Below, one piece after another: positions 35,240-48,073 of a stretch of 64,000 bases of DNA. The stretch is taken from the NCBI GenBank assembly GCA_030704615.1, contig CM060734.1:5888001-5952000 (forward strand), read 5' to 3'. The notes under the pieces were generated by a model that saw only the letters and a program-made list of their open reading frames with translations, was not told where the DNA came from and made no database searches. How positions within the stretch are numbered: position 1 is the stretch's first letter; every line of letters begins with the position of its first letter. The DNA is from Takakia lepidozioides. Lineage: Eukaryota > Streptophyta > Takakiopsida > Takakiales > Takakiaceae. The position numbers and the translations under genes were made by a program.

Positions 35240-36745
35240 TGATGACCAGCCAACCATAGGAGTTCTTGCGGTGGATGCAAGTGCAGGTGCCCTGAGCCAC
35301 TGGGATATGACCCTTAAACTGCAACAGGTGCCCACCCGTGTCCCAGAGCAGTCCATTTTGCAAGTGGAACTGCGATTTAACCCCCATCCTCAAGTCCCGC
35401 ATCACGGACTTTGTCATCTCATCCTTCCGGTAAGCCTTCCGGATCTTCCTTTGGAGCGCCGTCTCGCCCCTGTACACCAACATGAGCTGCTGCTTTCTAC
35501 TTAAAGCATCGGCCACCACATTATCCCGTCCCGGTTTGTACTGGATATCCACGTGGAACACTGCCAAAGTATCTTGCCACCTAAGTTGTTTTGGGGACAA
35601 CTTAGGCTGCGTGGCAAAATACTTCACCGTGACATTGTCCGTTAACACCTTCACCGGGTTGGAACCAACATAGTGGCGCCAAAGCTCAAGGCAATGCACC
35701 ACCGCCTTCATTTCCTTCTCATGCGTAGGCCACCGTCGCTCCACTTCATTCAGTTTCTTACTTTTGTAAGTCACTGGACGTCCATCCTGCATGATTACAC
35801 CCCCTATAGCGAAGTCCGACGCATCCGTATGAATCTCAAATGGACGGTTGAACTCCGGGATCTTGAGGACTGGAGCTTCCGCCATCCGCTGCTTTAACTC
35901 GGCAAAAGCTTGACCACAAAAGGTGTTCCATACCCAAACTTTGGATTTACACAGAAGGTCTGACAGTGGCCCCGCGATCTTGGCAAAATTTCTCACATAC
36001 TTCTGGTAATAAGAGACGAGTCCTAGTAAGGATCGCACTCCCGGGACCGAAGTCGGAGGCTCCCAGTCCAAGATCGCCCTCACCTTTTTGTCATCCATTT
36101 TGATCCCATTCTGTGTAATCACATGCCACAGGAACTCCACTTTTGTGACCCCGGATTCGCACTTTGAAGCTTTGGCATACAGCTTCCCTTCCCGCAATTT
36201 TTGGAACACCCTTTTGAGGTGTTTCAGGTGCTCTTCCTTTGTTTTCGAGTACACCAATATGTCGTCGATGTATACGATCACAAAATCATCCAACCTCTCC
36301 TGGAAAAGGCTGTTCATTAGCATGCTAAAGGTCGCGGGTGCGTTGGTGAGCCCAAAAGGCATCACCAAGAACTCATACGAACCATATCTTGTCCTGCACG
36401 CGGTCTTCTCCTCATCTTCTTCCGCCACTCGGATCTGATGATACCCGGAGCGCAAATCGATCCGGCTGAATACTTCGCTCCTACCAACCGATCGAAGAGG
36501 TCGTCGATCCTTGACAAAGGGTACCGGTTCTTGATAGTCACCTTATTCAGGGCCCTGTAATCTTCACACATCCGCAGCGTCCCATCCTTCTTGTCTGCGA
36601 ATAGCACCGGGGCTCCGTAAGGTGACTTACTCGGCCGGATGTACCCCTTTGACATTAAATCCTTGAGCTGAGCCTTCAGCTCGACCAACTCTCTGTGGCT
36701 CAACTGGTAGGACGCCTTGGTAGGCGGCTCCGATCCCGGTATCAC
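35240..36745 (-). pseudogene. Gypsy reverse transcriptase/RNase H
   Basis: Fingers and palm are seen in [21 protein letters not shown] (36745-36470). After a frame break come [24 protein letters not shown] and the catalytic VIVYIDDILVYS. The connection domain is DAPVL/TEAPVL-like, and RNase H starts at FEIHTDASDFAIGGV and includes PKLSPKQLRWQ. The tail (DNVVADALSRK, then a DTGGHLL-like end) marks the end of RNase H. The integrase that should follow is missing. The last 100 bp or so are shared with 50557-50658. Confidence 0.85.
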
Positions 36746-37342
36746 CTCAATCTTGTGGTCAACTCCTCTTCACGGTGGCAAGCCGCTTGGTAAATCCTTC
36801 GGCATCACATCCTGGTATTTCTCCAAAATCCCCTTGATCCAATCTGGGCTCGGCTCCCCATCGCTTTCTCCCTTCACTTGTCTTACATAAAGCAAAAACT
36901 GGGGCTCGTGTGACTCCTCCACGGCCCACTCCTTTGCTGACAACAGGTTTATTCGCCCTCCCACTGGGTTGGGCGTTTCCGACACTCTTAAAACTTCGCC
37001 ACCATTCCCACACGGTAGCGTGACTATTCTCTTGCGGCCATCTATAACCGCTCCGGATTTGCTCAAAAAGGTCATCCCCAAAATGAGATCCACTCCATCG
37101 ATCTCGCAAATGGTGAAGTTCTCACGTCCCTCCCAACTCCCGAGCTGAAGAGGAACATCGAACGCCAACCTTGTCGCCAATTGTGGTTCTCCTTTGGCAG
37201 AACGCACCTCAATAGAGGTCCCTACATCACTTGTCAGGCGTCCCAGCTTCCGTGCCGTTGCCGATATCATGAAGGAGTGCGACGCTTCTGTGTCCACCAA
37301 CAACGACACGTTAGTTCCGGAAATTATCCCACTCACGAACAA
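36746..37342 (-). pseudogene. Gypsy protease with altered active site
   Basis: The retropepsin start reads NVSLLVDTEASHSFMIS, where the family normally has DTGASHSF; the Gly of the DTG triad is replaced by Glu. The flap region LILGMTFL follows. The downstream part contains GDFGEI-like linker in another frame. The DTE change by itself should abolish activity. Confidence 0.75.
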
Positions 37343-37345
37343 TAA

Positions 37346-37934
37346 CTAACTCCATTTACGCAGGGCGTCAGTTTCTTGATACAACTCACAAGAGTAGTTG
37401 TCTACCTTGCAAGTCTTGGTGACCACCGCTTCCACTAAGCGGCTGATGGAATCTTCCGACAGCTCTGTAGTCGCCCGAGTCATGTTCAATTGTCGGGGTT
37501 TTGCGCACTTCTTAGCCATGTGCCCGGGCTCCCCGCAATTAAAACACACTCCATCGAAGGTCATCTTTTGTCCGCCATAAGCCGTCGCACCTGATTTTCC
37601 TTTCGGAGCACCGGGTGTCGTCTTGGCGTGTGAAGGCCCTCCCTTCGATTTCCACGTGTCATTGTCGCCGCGTGGCCTATCCTACTTCTTTTTTGGTAAA
37701 AAAGAGTCACTATCCCGCCGGATCTTCTTGTGGTTCAGCTCCGTATGGCCTTGTCTTTCTCCCCTAGGGACATCCGAGAAACATTCAGCCCTCTCAATTG
37801 CCTCGTTCAAAGTCTTAGATGGCTTCTCCTCCAACTTCCGCCTGGCCCATGGGGCCAGTCCCGCCACAAAGTTGAAGACCATTTCTGGTTCTGCCATGTC
37901 CGCGACTTCGAGCAACAGCACATTGAAAACCTGA
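37346..37934 (-). pseudogene. Distal gag with zinc knuckle
   Basis: The first part (37934-37682) continues the gag after the insertion: VADMAEPEMVFNFVAGLAPW, the usual region just before the C-terminal capsid helix. A knuckle, CFNCGEPGHMAKKC (CX2CX4HX4C), follows at about 37560-37500. A stop at about 37682 and a frame break separate the pieces. Confidence 0.8.
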
Positions 37935-37994
37935 CCCGGGGGGTGCACTCTTTATAAACTGTGCGTATCACGTGCGTTCGTCGCCTAATAAAAA

Positions 37995-38165
37995 AACCCC
38001 CTGTATACGGGTCCTTGGATAATTTATACCCCCTCTGTACATACTTTTTGAAGATTATAAAATCCCCTCCTGTAAATATACAAAAATTTACAATTTTTGA
38101 AAAGTACCCCTTCTGTATGTATATTCTCATTTTTCATCATTAAAAATAACCCTCCAATATGTATA
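37995..38165. repeat. Left subterminal repeat array
   Basis: Five copies of a CCCCCTCTGTA-like word follow one another in the same direction, at about 37997, 38031, 38063, 38105 and 38150, with 30-45 bp spacing. The same word recurs at the right end. Such arrays are usual transposase-binding sites. Confidence 0.7.
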
Positions 38166-38236
38166 TGTATGTTTTTATATTATATCGAATTTATTCATTT
38201 AAAACATAATAAAATCTAACAAATTAATTAAAAAAA

Positions 38237-41200
38237 TTATTTGCCTTTGATAAAGTTGTCAAAGACTTTTCGGTCATTTGCATCAAGAACATATGTGTTT
38301 GACTTGACATTGTACTTTAAACATGCTAACGCGATAATGGAATCCAAATCAACCATCATGTTATCCGTCAAATCGTACGTATAGACCCCTCCTCGAATTT
38401 TTTGGTACCATGCTAACCCAATCTCCATATGAGAAGGACGCTCCAATAAATCAACAGAATCCCTACATTCTACAAACCGCTTATTGATTTTCTTCCGCAT
38501 TCTTTGAACCCTGCCCAAATACCAAGTGCCTTTGGTTGCTCCTCTGCAGGTTTTCCCTGGTCTACCTTTCCTGTTTGTAGTTTGGATCGCAGTCTCCCAT
38601 CAACAAAAAATACAGCACAATCCGAACCCAATCCCAAGCTCGTGGCTTTGTTGCTGGTAGTTGGTTTGTTTTCTCGGCAAAACAACATCGATGCACTTCT
38701 TACTCGTGTCAATCTATCCTTGGATAGAGTAGGGTTGCCATTGAGTTGGCTAACCAAAGTGCTTTTGAATATGGTCTTCCCGTCTACTTTGACAAATGGA
38801 ACCACTGCCTTCGATCCATCTTTCTCTTGTTCAAACTCATCAATGACAGCATCCAGAGTATGTCTCAATTCACTTTGAACAAGTACCTCTTCCGCATGAT
38901 CATCCAAAGGTTGGCTCAAAACATCCTCCATTGAATTCGAAGGCCCGCACACCAATTCATCTTCCACGACCTCATTTTGAATATGTGTGTCTGCATTAAG
39001 AGGACAAATAGAATCTATGGCATGACATCATCACCCTCCTCTTCCATGCTTTTGAATAGCTCGACCTCCATTTGTCTCTCAATTGTCCATGGCTCATTCC
39101 ACCAATCCAAGTTTGTTGCTTTGTTTGGTTTCATCCCAAGTTTATGGCATAAAAGTTGCTTCTAGAAATCCAGTTTTCAAAGCCTCCACAATGCAATCAT
39201 CCGATTGGACAGTAGAAAAGTCGGACAAATCAGCAAGGGGGATACCTGGCTTCTTCTCCAAAGAAGACCATATGTGTTCTTGTTTCTTGTGAGCTCTTGA
39301 GAACTTGGGTCCTTTTGGATTCGCCTCGAACTCGGATATGCGTGTTAATGCTCCCGCACTCTCAATCAAATCACACCCGTCATATGTCCTCTCATTCCGT
39401 GACATACCTCCCACTTTGCTGAAGAATATTTCACACACATCTGAACCAACAAGGCTCAAAGGAACTTGCACATGATTAAACTTATCCTTGAACAATTTGA
39501 TAAGTAGAACCACGTAGTGGCATGAAATTTGTAAATCCAAGTATGCTTCCCTGCTAATGAAGAAGGATTTCAGATTATACACCTCGTGCTGGAATAGCCA
39601 CAACTTCCACAATCTGAAAAAAAAATGATACCTTCGCAGCAGATTGTACCCTCTCACACAATGACATGTGAGGAGAAAAAAAATGTCGATGTAGCATGAA
39701 ATGATGTATAGGTAAATTTCAGTACCTTTGGTCCTCTCTCTTCGATGATTCACAGTTGATTGTAACTCCCTCAAACAAGCTTGCACCTTCCGAGATGCCA
39801 GTCGTTGAGCTGCTGCCCAATTCTGTCGATCTTCTCTTTTGATATCACATTCCCGAAGTCCATGCTTGTCCACTGAAAATGAATGGTAGACCAATAACAC
39901 ATGATTCAATGTAGCAACCTCATCACCCAACACCAAAGTCCGTGATGCACTGTCCAAGGGATTTACCAATTTTTTCCCATTGTGGATGAAGTCCTGATCA
40001 TGGAGTCCGTATATATCTCCCCCGTTGCACACTCGACCTGTAAACAACCATCCTTCCCAAGGGATGCAAAATCTATTTCCAGCCCCATTGGCATAATCTT
40101 CTAACACTTTTCTCTCCTACTATCTCCGTCTGAAGCATGCCCAATTATAGGCCCAACCACGTCCCTCACATATTTGTCCCACAACTGTCTCACCACTTCC
40201 CATTGTGATCTCACAAAATTGTTGTCAAATCTATTGCAAGTGAGCTGGATTACCAATACCAATCGAGGTAACCGTACATGTAGAGGATTTGCTATCAACA
40301 CTCTAGCATAATGGGCAACCACATTGTTTTTGAATGCCTCCACAATATGTTTGTACCCTGATTCCCCTTCTCCCCTTGCACCACAAAATTTGAAATACAT
40401 ACATGGTTGTCTTGAAGCCCACAAAACCCGAGAAGGGTGTCATCCCTAGCAATCCAACGTACCAATCGCTTCACAACAGTTTCATCTTCGGCCACCATCA
40501 CTGGGATGCTTCCCAATGGAATATTTGCATCTTCCATCACATCTCTGTAAATTCCAGCCACATGCTGAAATATATCATCCGTTTCTCCCGCTCTATACTT
40601 CAAACCTTTCCTCAAAGACCGTCTTGTAGTATCAATAGAAGGACCCCCCACATTTGAAGCCAAAAATGATGCAATCTCGGACCCCCCCAAAGCTGCACAG
40701 TCTCAAACATTGTTTTTGTGCTAGTACCATACCTCTTCCCTTGTGGAGACCTGTCAATATTCTTGCCCATATCAACAAGAAAATCCCACAAACTTTCTTT
40801 TCCTTCAAAATCCCCCCTCCTATGTGCATCAACAATATCACGACAAAATTTGAGAACATCTCCTCTTCAATTGCCTCAATCCCAGACTCCTTCAAACTCC
40901 TACATCGCACAGACAATGATGCCACTTTGGTCCTGGCCTCCCACAATTTGAACCTCAACTGCCTCAACTCCTGTCTGTTTTTGTAAACTTGTTTGACAAT
41001 CTCCGCATTTCCAAGATATGACAACCTTCTTCCCTTGCCAGTATCTCTCTCCCCTCTACATTCCATGGCACCTCTTTCTATATACCCTCATTCTGAAGTC
41101 ATTTTCCAAGGGAATGGAAGAACATGCTGAACATCTCAAGTTTGAAATGGCTCCCCATCCAATGACACTCTAAAACAATCCGCGTGCCGAAACGTACCAA

Positions 41201-42624
41201 CAACCTTATGCTCTTGATTGTTTAGAGTGATGGTTGCATTTGTCAACGGCTCGACATACCACTTCTTTCCTCCCTTGCTATCTTGAAGGAATGGTTTCAG
41301 ACTTATTCTCTGCTGGTTGTACTCCCACCATTCATCCCATAGGCCCCAACACAAACTGTCTCTTCCTTTGTTGCATTGGGACCTTTGCTGTAATTGTCAA
41401 TCCTCGATCAGATCTCCCCGTTGGGCAGCGTCAACAAGCGTATGGAGTTTGTGACGAGGATGCTCCCATTGTTGATGCCACAATTGGATTGTCAAGTGGT
41501 GGGGACGGCAACACAGGTTGACTGACCAAGAAAGAGCTTAGATCCCGTTGCTTTACATCTTTGGCAATCATAGGCTTTGGAGGCCTTCCTCTCTTTTTGC
41601 AAGGTCCTTCACTACTTCCAACCTTCTGGCAAATCTCTGCATCGATGAGTTTTTCCTTTCACATGCTCTGTCAAAGAAGATTGCACCTGTCCTTGGAAAC
41701 AAGAGTAGCCACTTCGAATCCAGTGGGCACCTAATCCTTATGGAACCCAACTGCGAATAGTCTCCAATTGTGGCTTCCACAATCTCAAATCTGTTTCCAG
41801 GATTGTCCTCACAAAACCGAGCGACTTCCTCTAATGCCTCCTTCACCCTGTTCTTCTTTGCGTCTAATGCTTCATCTGCATTTACAGGGCTGATGACACA
41901 TTGTGATGAACCCTTCCCATGACGCCTCTCATAGGCTATGCGATGCCCCTCACTCCTCAAATGAGATCTCATAAAGTTTGCACATGCATCATATGGTTTG
42001 TTTTTCCCAGACCGTGCATAAACATCCTCACACTCAACACACCATATGTGGAACATTGCTTGTCCTTGTTGATCCTTTGTCATCAGCTCAAACTTGTCAC
42101 ATCGTCCTTCTGCAGAGATTTTCCTTTCAACGGCTCTAATCTCTTTCTGCCATTTTTGAATATCGTTGGATGTAGCCAACGTGCTGCACAATCTACCAGA
42201 TCTCTGCTGAAGTGCATCATGTGCATGGTCTTCATTTCCACCATCGCCAGCAAAGGGTGTATCAGGGTCCATCCTCATCTTGGTAGACACTGGTGCCGGG
42301 TCCTCGCCTGGTCTGTCCTCATGCAAGATCGTAGAACCACTGGAAGATAGAGGTCTTTTCAATCCTTGGTCCCCATCATTTTGGTCTGAAATCTTAATGT
42401 GTACAGTATCCCCTTTCAGAACCATCTCTCTCTTCTTGCTTGGCTGAAAGGACACTACCCCCCATGGAAAGGAAATGAAATTTTGCTGAGACAAGCTCAT
42501 CACCTATAATTTCTGCTCGGATGCATTTGTATGTGACACCTTGCATAGTGAACACAGAACCAAGCCTGTTTGGTGATGCATCTCCTCCAACAAGCAGGAC
42601 TTTTACTTCCAACTCTTCTTCCAT
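38237..42624 (-). pseudogene. Transposase-like gene of unassigned family, broken
   Basis: Candidate start MEEELEVKVLLVGG at 42624. Next comes a region with CVECEDVYARSGK and a downstream HLRSEGH (41568-42503), a CX2C...H-type finger. A WWEYNQQ segment (41354-41136) follows, then CSACSSIPLENDF. The central part (40100-41066) is split by frameshifts and contains AEDETVVKRLVRW, DDTLLGFCG, TCNRFDNNF and GHASDGDSRR. Downstream pieces include GLHDQDFIHNGKKLVNPLDS and GSDVCEIFFSKVGGM (39142-40107). The C-terminal pieces, 38967-38470 and 38518-38237, end at a stop. The conserved acidic residues in AEDET, SDGDSR and DVCEIFF could form a DDE triad, by inference only. The whole gene order and strand suit one protein. 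Confidence 0.6.
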
Positions 42625-42639
42625 GATGAGTTCACCTGC

Positions 42640-43680
42640 AAAATGCAATGAAAACATTTCAAATCAGACCTTGATAGACCAATAACAAAGCACCCGGGTT
42701 GGAAGGTTCCAAAGTCTGTTTTATACAACCCTATAGGCTGTCCAAGTAGGAACTACGTTCATAAGAGGATGAAATGTATACAGAAGCAAGTACCTGATTG
42801 ATGAGTTTGATGTTTTTTGCTGCTGCTATTGACCAAATGCTGCTACTTCCACTGCTGGTAGCCCTCTTGGGTGATCCTGAACCCACAGTCCATCCTTGCA
42901 TCAGCGGCTAGCCCTCCCTCCACACTAACATATTTAAATACAAAGTTCTGTCAAAACCCTACGATGTTGCATGAAGAAAGCTCACCTTGTTGACAATATT
43001 GTCCCACCGCTGTGGATCAAATTTATAGAACTCCTGCCAGCGCTTCCTTGCTCCAAATCTGGCCCTCTTGGATGATTTTGCACCCACGATCCTCTCCCTG
43101 CATCAACAGCTACCCCTCCCTCCACACTAACAATGCGTACATCATGCCTCTGCAGCTACTACTGTGGCTTCCAGTTGACCATCTACCCATCCAGGTTTCT
43201 TGTAGCTATCATTCACATGGAATCATAGGTAATCTGGAGCTTGGAATCCGCCATCTGGAAATCTAGGGACGACTCTGATAATAGGGAAAAACAGGCTGAA
43301 ATGTGTTGAAGAAGGTACCTTCATTAGCAGTCCCTTGTTCTATCTATTATCTTTTTTTAGGTACTGTCATGCTACCACCTCGGCAGCAACTTGCAAAGTC
43401 ACTCCAGAGCACCGCAGATCCACCCAACGAGCTAACTTACAGAATTCAATACATATGCTTCAGGGCTGAGTCTGATGAGAGGGAAAAACAGGCTGAAACA
43501 GGTCAAACCAGAAGGTGCCCTCAGGCTGAAATACGTTGAAGAAGGTACCTTTCATCAGCAGTGCCTTGCTTTATCAATTGCGCTTGCCGCTGCTGTTTCC
43601 AGTTGACCATCCACCCACATTGTCCCACCATTGACTGGGGTCAGAAAAGTGTCTCATTCCAAAGCTTCTCTTCATCTCTG
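42640..43680. repeat. Diverged short duplications between transposase and LINE
   Basis: A segment ending GCTAGCCCTCCCTCCACACT (near 42905) recurs near 43110, both followed by similar sequence, and GTTGAAGAAGGTACCTT with the following 25 bases occurs near 43304 and 43537. No gene is seen. Confidence 0.5.
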
Positions 43681-43689
43681 TGGTGCTAT

Positions 43690-44360
43690 TGTAGGGTGAC
43701 TTCAATGCCCAAGTGGGCAAAGGGCTCCATCAGGACGATATCATTGGGTCTTCTGGTGAGGACGAGCTGAATTCTAATGGCAGACGGTTAATTAACTGTC
43801 TGGAAGAGCTTCAGCTTTTGACCTTGATTAACAAGACAAGAGGTGACCAAGTGCAGTGGACTCGTGAGAAATCCCAAACTGGGGAACGTTCCATTGTGGA
43901 CTATCATAATGGACAAAAATTTGTTCCCCCAGTGTGCCAATGTGTTGATCGACAGAACTGATATTGGTACCTCTGACCACTTTGGACTGAGATCAAAAGG
44001 TGTTTTCCCAAGGCCAGAGTAGAAGAGATTCTCAAGGACCTGGACCTGGATCCGCAAGTTGACCCTGCTGGATAAATCAGACTTAGAGGCTGTAGTGTCC
44101 AAAGCCATGTCTATTGCCATGAGATTGTCTGATGAAAATGAAGTTAGGCATAAAACTTCCCTGAACTTGTTTCTAGTCAGTGACATGGGGGAGGACATCT
44201 TGGATGACCTCAAGGGTCCACCCACTCTCGGCACTAGACTGAAATTTAAACTCAGGGAAGGAAGCCTACCTTTGAACATGAAACAGAAGCAGAGAGGAAA
44301 GGGGGAGTGCACTCTCCCAAGTGAACCTGCATCATTCAGTTGGCAAGACCGTGTCTGAAA
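43690..44360 (+). pseudogene. LINE copy, internally deleted, plus strand
   Basis: It begins with the end of an apurinic-type endonuclease (VGDFNAQVGKGLHQDDIIG) and passes directly to the C-terminal region (SDENEVRHKTSLNLFLVSDM, LPTLGTRLKFKL). The reverse transcriptase in between is missing. It has the same sequence family as the minus-strand copy at 44950-47330 and lies in the opposite orientation. Confidence 0.7.
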
Positions 44361-44949
44361 AATTGATCCATTTGAAGACACCACGGTGCAGCTGAGCACA
44401 GCCTGACATGACAACAATTAACATCATACTGAGACAAGAGAAGCAGTCAAGGACACAGTCATGCATATGGCAGCAAGTGATCACCCTTCAAACATGATTG
44501 AAAACATACATGAGGTCAAAGGCAATAAGAAATCAGCGAAGGGTACTGCAGCTAACAGTTGGAGTGTCTTTAAAGACAAAGGGAAGAGAAAGAAACACTT
44601 CACTGGCAATGAGGGGAGGCTGTGGAAACGCCAAGAGGATGGCACAAATGATAGAAATAACAGGGCTGGGCAAAGGATCCTGCAGGAAGAAGAAAGGGTA
44701 TGTCAGCATGGAAAGGACGTGCGGCTCATTCCAACAGAAAGGGGAACATTCGTGCAGTTAAGTACAACAACCAATTGCCCTTCAATTATGGCTGGAATTT
44801 TCCAAAAGGCGAGGGATGATAAGGATGAGATGTACTCATAAGACGTTGTTTGCCGTAGCCTTGTGGCCATTGACCCCGCGCCCAGTTTCAGTGGGAACAA
44901 AAGGAACAGGGCTGACGTTGGTAGTAAGACTTACCATCGTATAAGGAAT
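44361..44949 (+). other. LINE-adjacent spacer, no gene recognised
   Basis: Open frames exist on the plus strand (44461-44841) but are lysine-rich and lack motifs. The stretch separates two LINE copies in opposite orientation. Confidence 0.3.
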
Positions 44950-47330
44950 TAATCCGGGTTTTCCAGATATCCTCTAGAAAACCCTTCACACAAGCATCAA
45001 TCTGCTGTGTGTGATTTGCCCAAAAACTAGGCCTCAGGAGGGCCTGGGCTTTTGGCTCAGCCTCGAGACTTTCAAAGTTGGTAAACAGGGGTACAGGCAC
45101 AATTCCCTTGATAGAATTGAAGAGAGCCTCTCTTTGGTGAGAGAACCCGGACAGCGTATCAGAAAATGAATACTGTCTTCAGATTGCCCACACAACGGAC
45201 AATTGCACTCTCCCTTTCCTCTCTGCTTCTGTTTGCTGTTCAAAGGTAGGCTTCCTGCCTGAGTTTAAATTTCAGTCTAGTGCCGAGAGTGGGTAGACCC
45301 TTGAGGTCATCCAAGATGTCCACCCCCATGTCACTGACTGGAAACAAGTTCAGGGAAGTTCTCTGCCTAACTTCATTTTCATCAGACAATCTCATGGCAA
45401 CAGACATGGCCTCAGACACTACAGCCTCTAAGGCAGATTTATCCAGCAGGGTCAAGACTTGCGGATCCAGGTCCAGGTCCTTGAGAATCTTTTTCTACTC
45501 TCTTCTGCCAGGACTTAGCCTGTTTGACAGGGCGGTCCTGTTTCCAAGATATAGAGTCAATCAACTTAGGATATCTGGTGTTGGGCATATGTTGCAGCTG
45601 ACCCCACCATCTGACCTTGAATTCATCTCGTCGGGAGCTTAAGGATGGAATGCCAAACTCACCCCGAACAGCCACATTGGCTGTTTTGGAGCATGCTGAC
45701 ATACACTCCTTAAGCACCCCCACTTGAATGGATTCTAGAGACTTAGCCTGGTTGGAGTTATCAACCCATATAGCAGATCCGTACTCCAAGGCAGGTCTAA
45801 TAACGCGACAAAGCATGGTTTTCTTAACCTCAGAGATGACCCCTCTGCAGTGGAAAAATTTAGTGAGCCCCAGAGCTTTGCCCTTGCCAGTTCGAACAAC
45901 TTTCCGGATATGTGCATCCCAATTACAATTGGAGGAAAACTCAACGCCCAGGTAAGTGTAGGAAGGGAGGACCGGGATCTCTTGGCTACCCCACTGCCAC
46001 TTAAGATCACTTCCTCCCTCTCCTCTGTCGTTGAATGCTACCACTGCACATTTGCTGACATTAGCCTCTAGCCCCAAAGATCAAAGTATCTCTTCGCGCA
46101 ATTAATCAACTCCTGAGTGTGATGCCACGGTAGTTCCCCGGTTCTTCTCTGTCACCCTTCTTGTATAGACTGACAATGACCCCCTGTCGCCAGCGAAAGG
46201 GGATCATTTCAGTCTTCCAGATAAGGTTAAAGAGGAGAACTAGGGCCTCTATCATGGGATCGCCACCGTGCTTGATAAGCTCGTTGACAATACCATCAGG
46301 TCCACCAGCTTTATATCCATTTAAATGTTCAATTGCTTCCACAATCTCAGAAGAACTAATGGGAGCGTTATAAGCCATTGAAATATACTCCAGTTCATCA
46401 GGGCTGTTTTGAATCATAGGAACAAATTTTCCAACTGTGTCCCTCCATTCAGCAGAAGACCCCTCACTGTTAGACCTAGAAGTTCTGCCAAGGATACTGT
46501 AGTGATTTTCAAAGGTTTTGACAATGTCAACCGATGAAGTCACCACTGCACCTTTAGTAGTCTTCAGCGCTTGTACTTGCTGACCGTTTTTAGGCTTGTA
46601 CAAACGTTGAAGGGCCAACCATAATTTCTTGTCATTACCACCATGGTGGTTTGAGTTTATTTCACTGTAACTTATCCCAGTATAATTTCTTCTGAGACCT
46701 AACAAGCTGATTGATATCTTTCCGGAGCTGATAGTACCTCGCCCACAATTCTCTGTTGGTTTTCAAATTGCAGCACTCTTTATAGAGGGCTCGTCCTCAC
46801 CAAAAGGCCCAATGATATCGTCCTGATGGAGCCCTTTGCCCACCCGGGCATTGAAGTCACCCAATAGCACTACCTGACCTTTGGCAAGGAACGAAGCACA
46901 GTCCAGCTTTACATCTTCGAAGGCTTTGTCTGCGTCAGCACTAAGGGTCCCCTCTGTGGGCATGTAAACACAACCCACAAAGAGGTCCTTCGTACTCATG
47001 CCGCCCTTCAGATTCAGTTTTAGCCAGATACTATGTTCGTACCTCAAACCCTTGTTGATAATTTCACAATTATCAAACAAGAAATCACGGACAAAGAATC
47101 CAACCCCTTTTTGACCGTTTGGCAGAGGCTGCCTTGAGAGTACACATCCTACCTGCCCATTTATAACCATTGACATCTCCAACCAGTTTATCCGAAGTTT
47201 CCCATGTTTCTTGCCCAGCACAGATATGAATATCATTAGTCCGAAGGACTTGTCCCACTTCGAGTTGTTTCCTTTGGTTAGTAAGCCCTGAGAAGTTGAA
47301 AGTGGCCAGCCGCAAGCCAGCCCTTTGCAT
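44950..47330 (-). pseudogene. LINE ORF2-like copy lacking the RT core
   Basis: The endonuclease at 47330-46763 has LRLATFNFSGL, AGQETWE, VGCVYMP and VVLLGDFNARVGKG. The RT N-terminal part (46705-46106) has IEHLNGYKAGGPDGIVNELI, VSLYKKGDREEPGNYRGIT. It then jumps to LEANVSKCAVVAFNDRG and YTYLGVEFSSNCNWD (46077-45439). The palm that should contain the F/YXDD box, about 100-150 residues, is missing. The C-terminus has CPLCGQSEDSIHFLIRCP, a zinc-finger motif typical of LINEs. Several frame breaks occur. Confidence 0.8.
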
Positions 47331-47825
47331 GTGAATTGTTTTCGTCTAGGTAGCTTGGGATTGCTCCTGGACGCCCAAACCGTTCTGCAAAGGGGGGACA
47401 GTTACCCCATGTGTAGATTTTGCTCGTCTTGTGTAAACTCTTGAGTACCAAATCCTTCAGATTCAGGACGTTCAGGTTCTGTACACTTAGGGGCATCTTG
47501 TCCCTCTGGCTGTTTGGATTCAATAAGGATGAGAATAGGCCTGATACAGTGAGTACAACCATTGTGTCACGCCAATCATTATTAGGAAAGAAAATAGGCC
47601 TAATGTGCTCATTACCTCTGATGACTGGGAATCTTGATGCCCATGTCCTCCTGTCATTGCTGCACAACAATCCGCCACCACACCCGCATATCATCACCGA
47701 TCAGCCCAGGCCTGCCCCACATTCCCGCGCACTTACTTCATCCCCTTCGATTCCTGCCCTCTACATACATCACAACCTCAAACCTTCTCCCAAGTCAGTG
47801 CCCTCACCACATTCTGGTGCCCTCA
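47331..47825. other. No gene recognised
   Basis: The region lies upstream of the LINE endonuclease start. It may contain LINE 5' leader. Open frames on both strands lack motifs. Confidence 0.3.
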
Positions 47826-48004
47826 CCACATTGTCCTACCATGCCCTGTGGAGAGGAGGGGAGAGGAGAGGAGGAAAAAGAGAAAGCCCGCGGAAGGGAA
47901 GGCGAACGCGGGAGAGGAGGAGAAAGAAAAGAGAAAGCCGCGGGAGGTCAGGGGAGAAAGATCGTGGAGCGAAAAAAAAAAAAAAAAAAAAAAACATACA
48001 AAAC

Positions 48005-48073
48005 GACGATTCCACGATTCGATCCCGGGATGCATCGCGGCGGAATCGCCATTCTTACCACTACACTATCCCT
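48005..48073 (-). repeat. tRNA-like A/B box segment, inner copy
   Basis: On the minus strand TAGTGTAGTGGTAAG resembles a tRNA D-arm/A box and GGGATCGAATCG a T-arm/B box. A 7-base loop, ATTCCGC, between GCG and CGC would present a TCC (Gly) anticodon. Acceptor-stem pairing is poor, so this is a relic or SINE-like promoter rather than a working tRNA. Confidence 0.45.

Noticed and set aside
47840-48000. Lysine/arginine-rich open frame near 47.9 kb
   Set aside because: It is a purine-rich low-complexity run leading to poly-A, part of the duplicated transposon end.
48005-48073. Functional tRNA-Gly gene
   Set aside because: A- and B-box words and a possible anticodon loop are present, but the acceptor stem does not pair and the copy is part of a duplicated transposon end.
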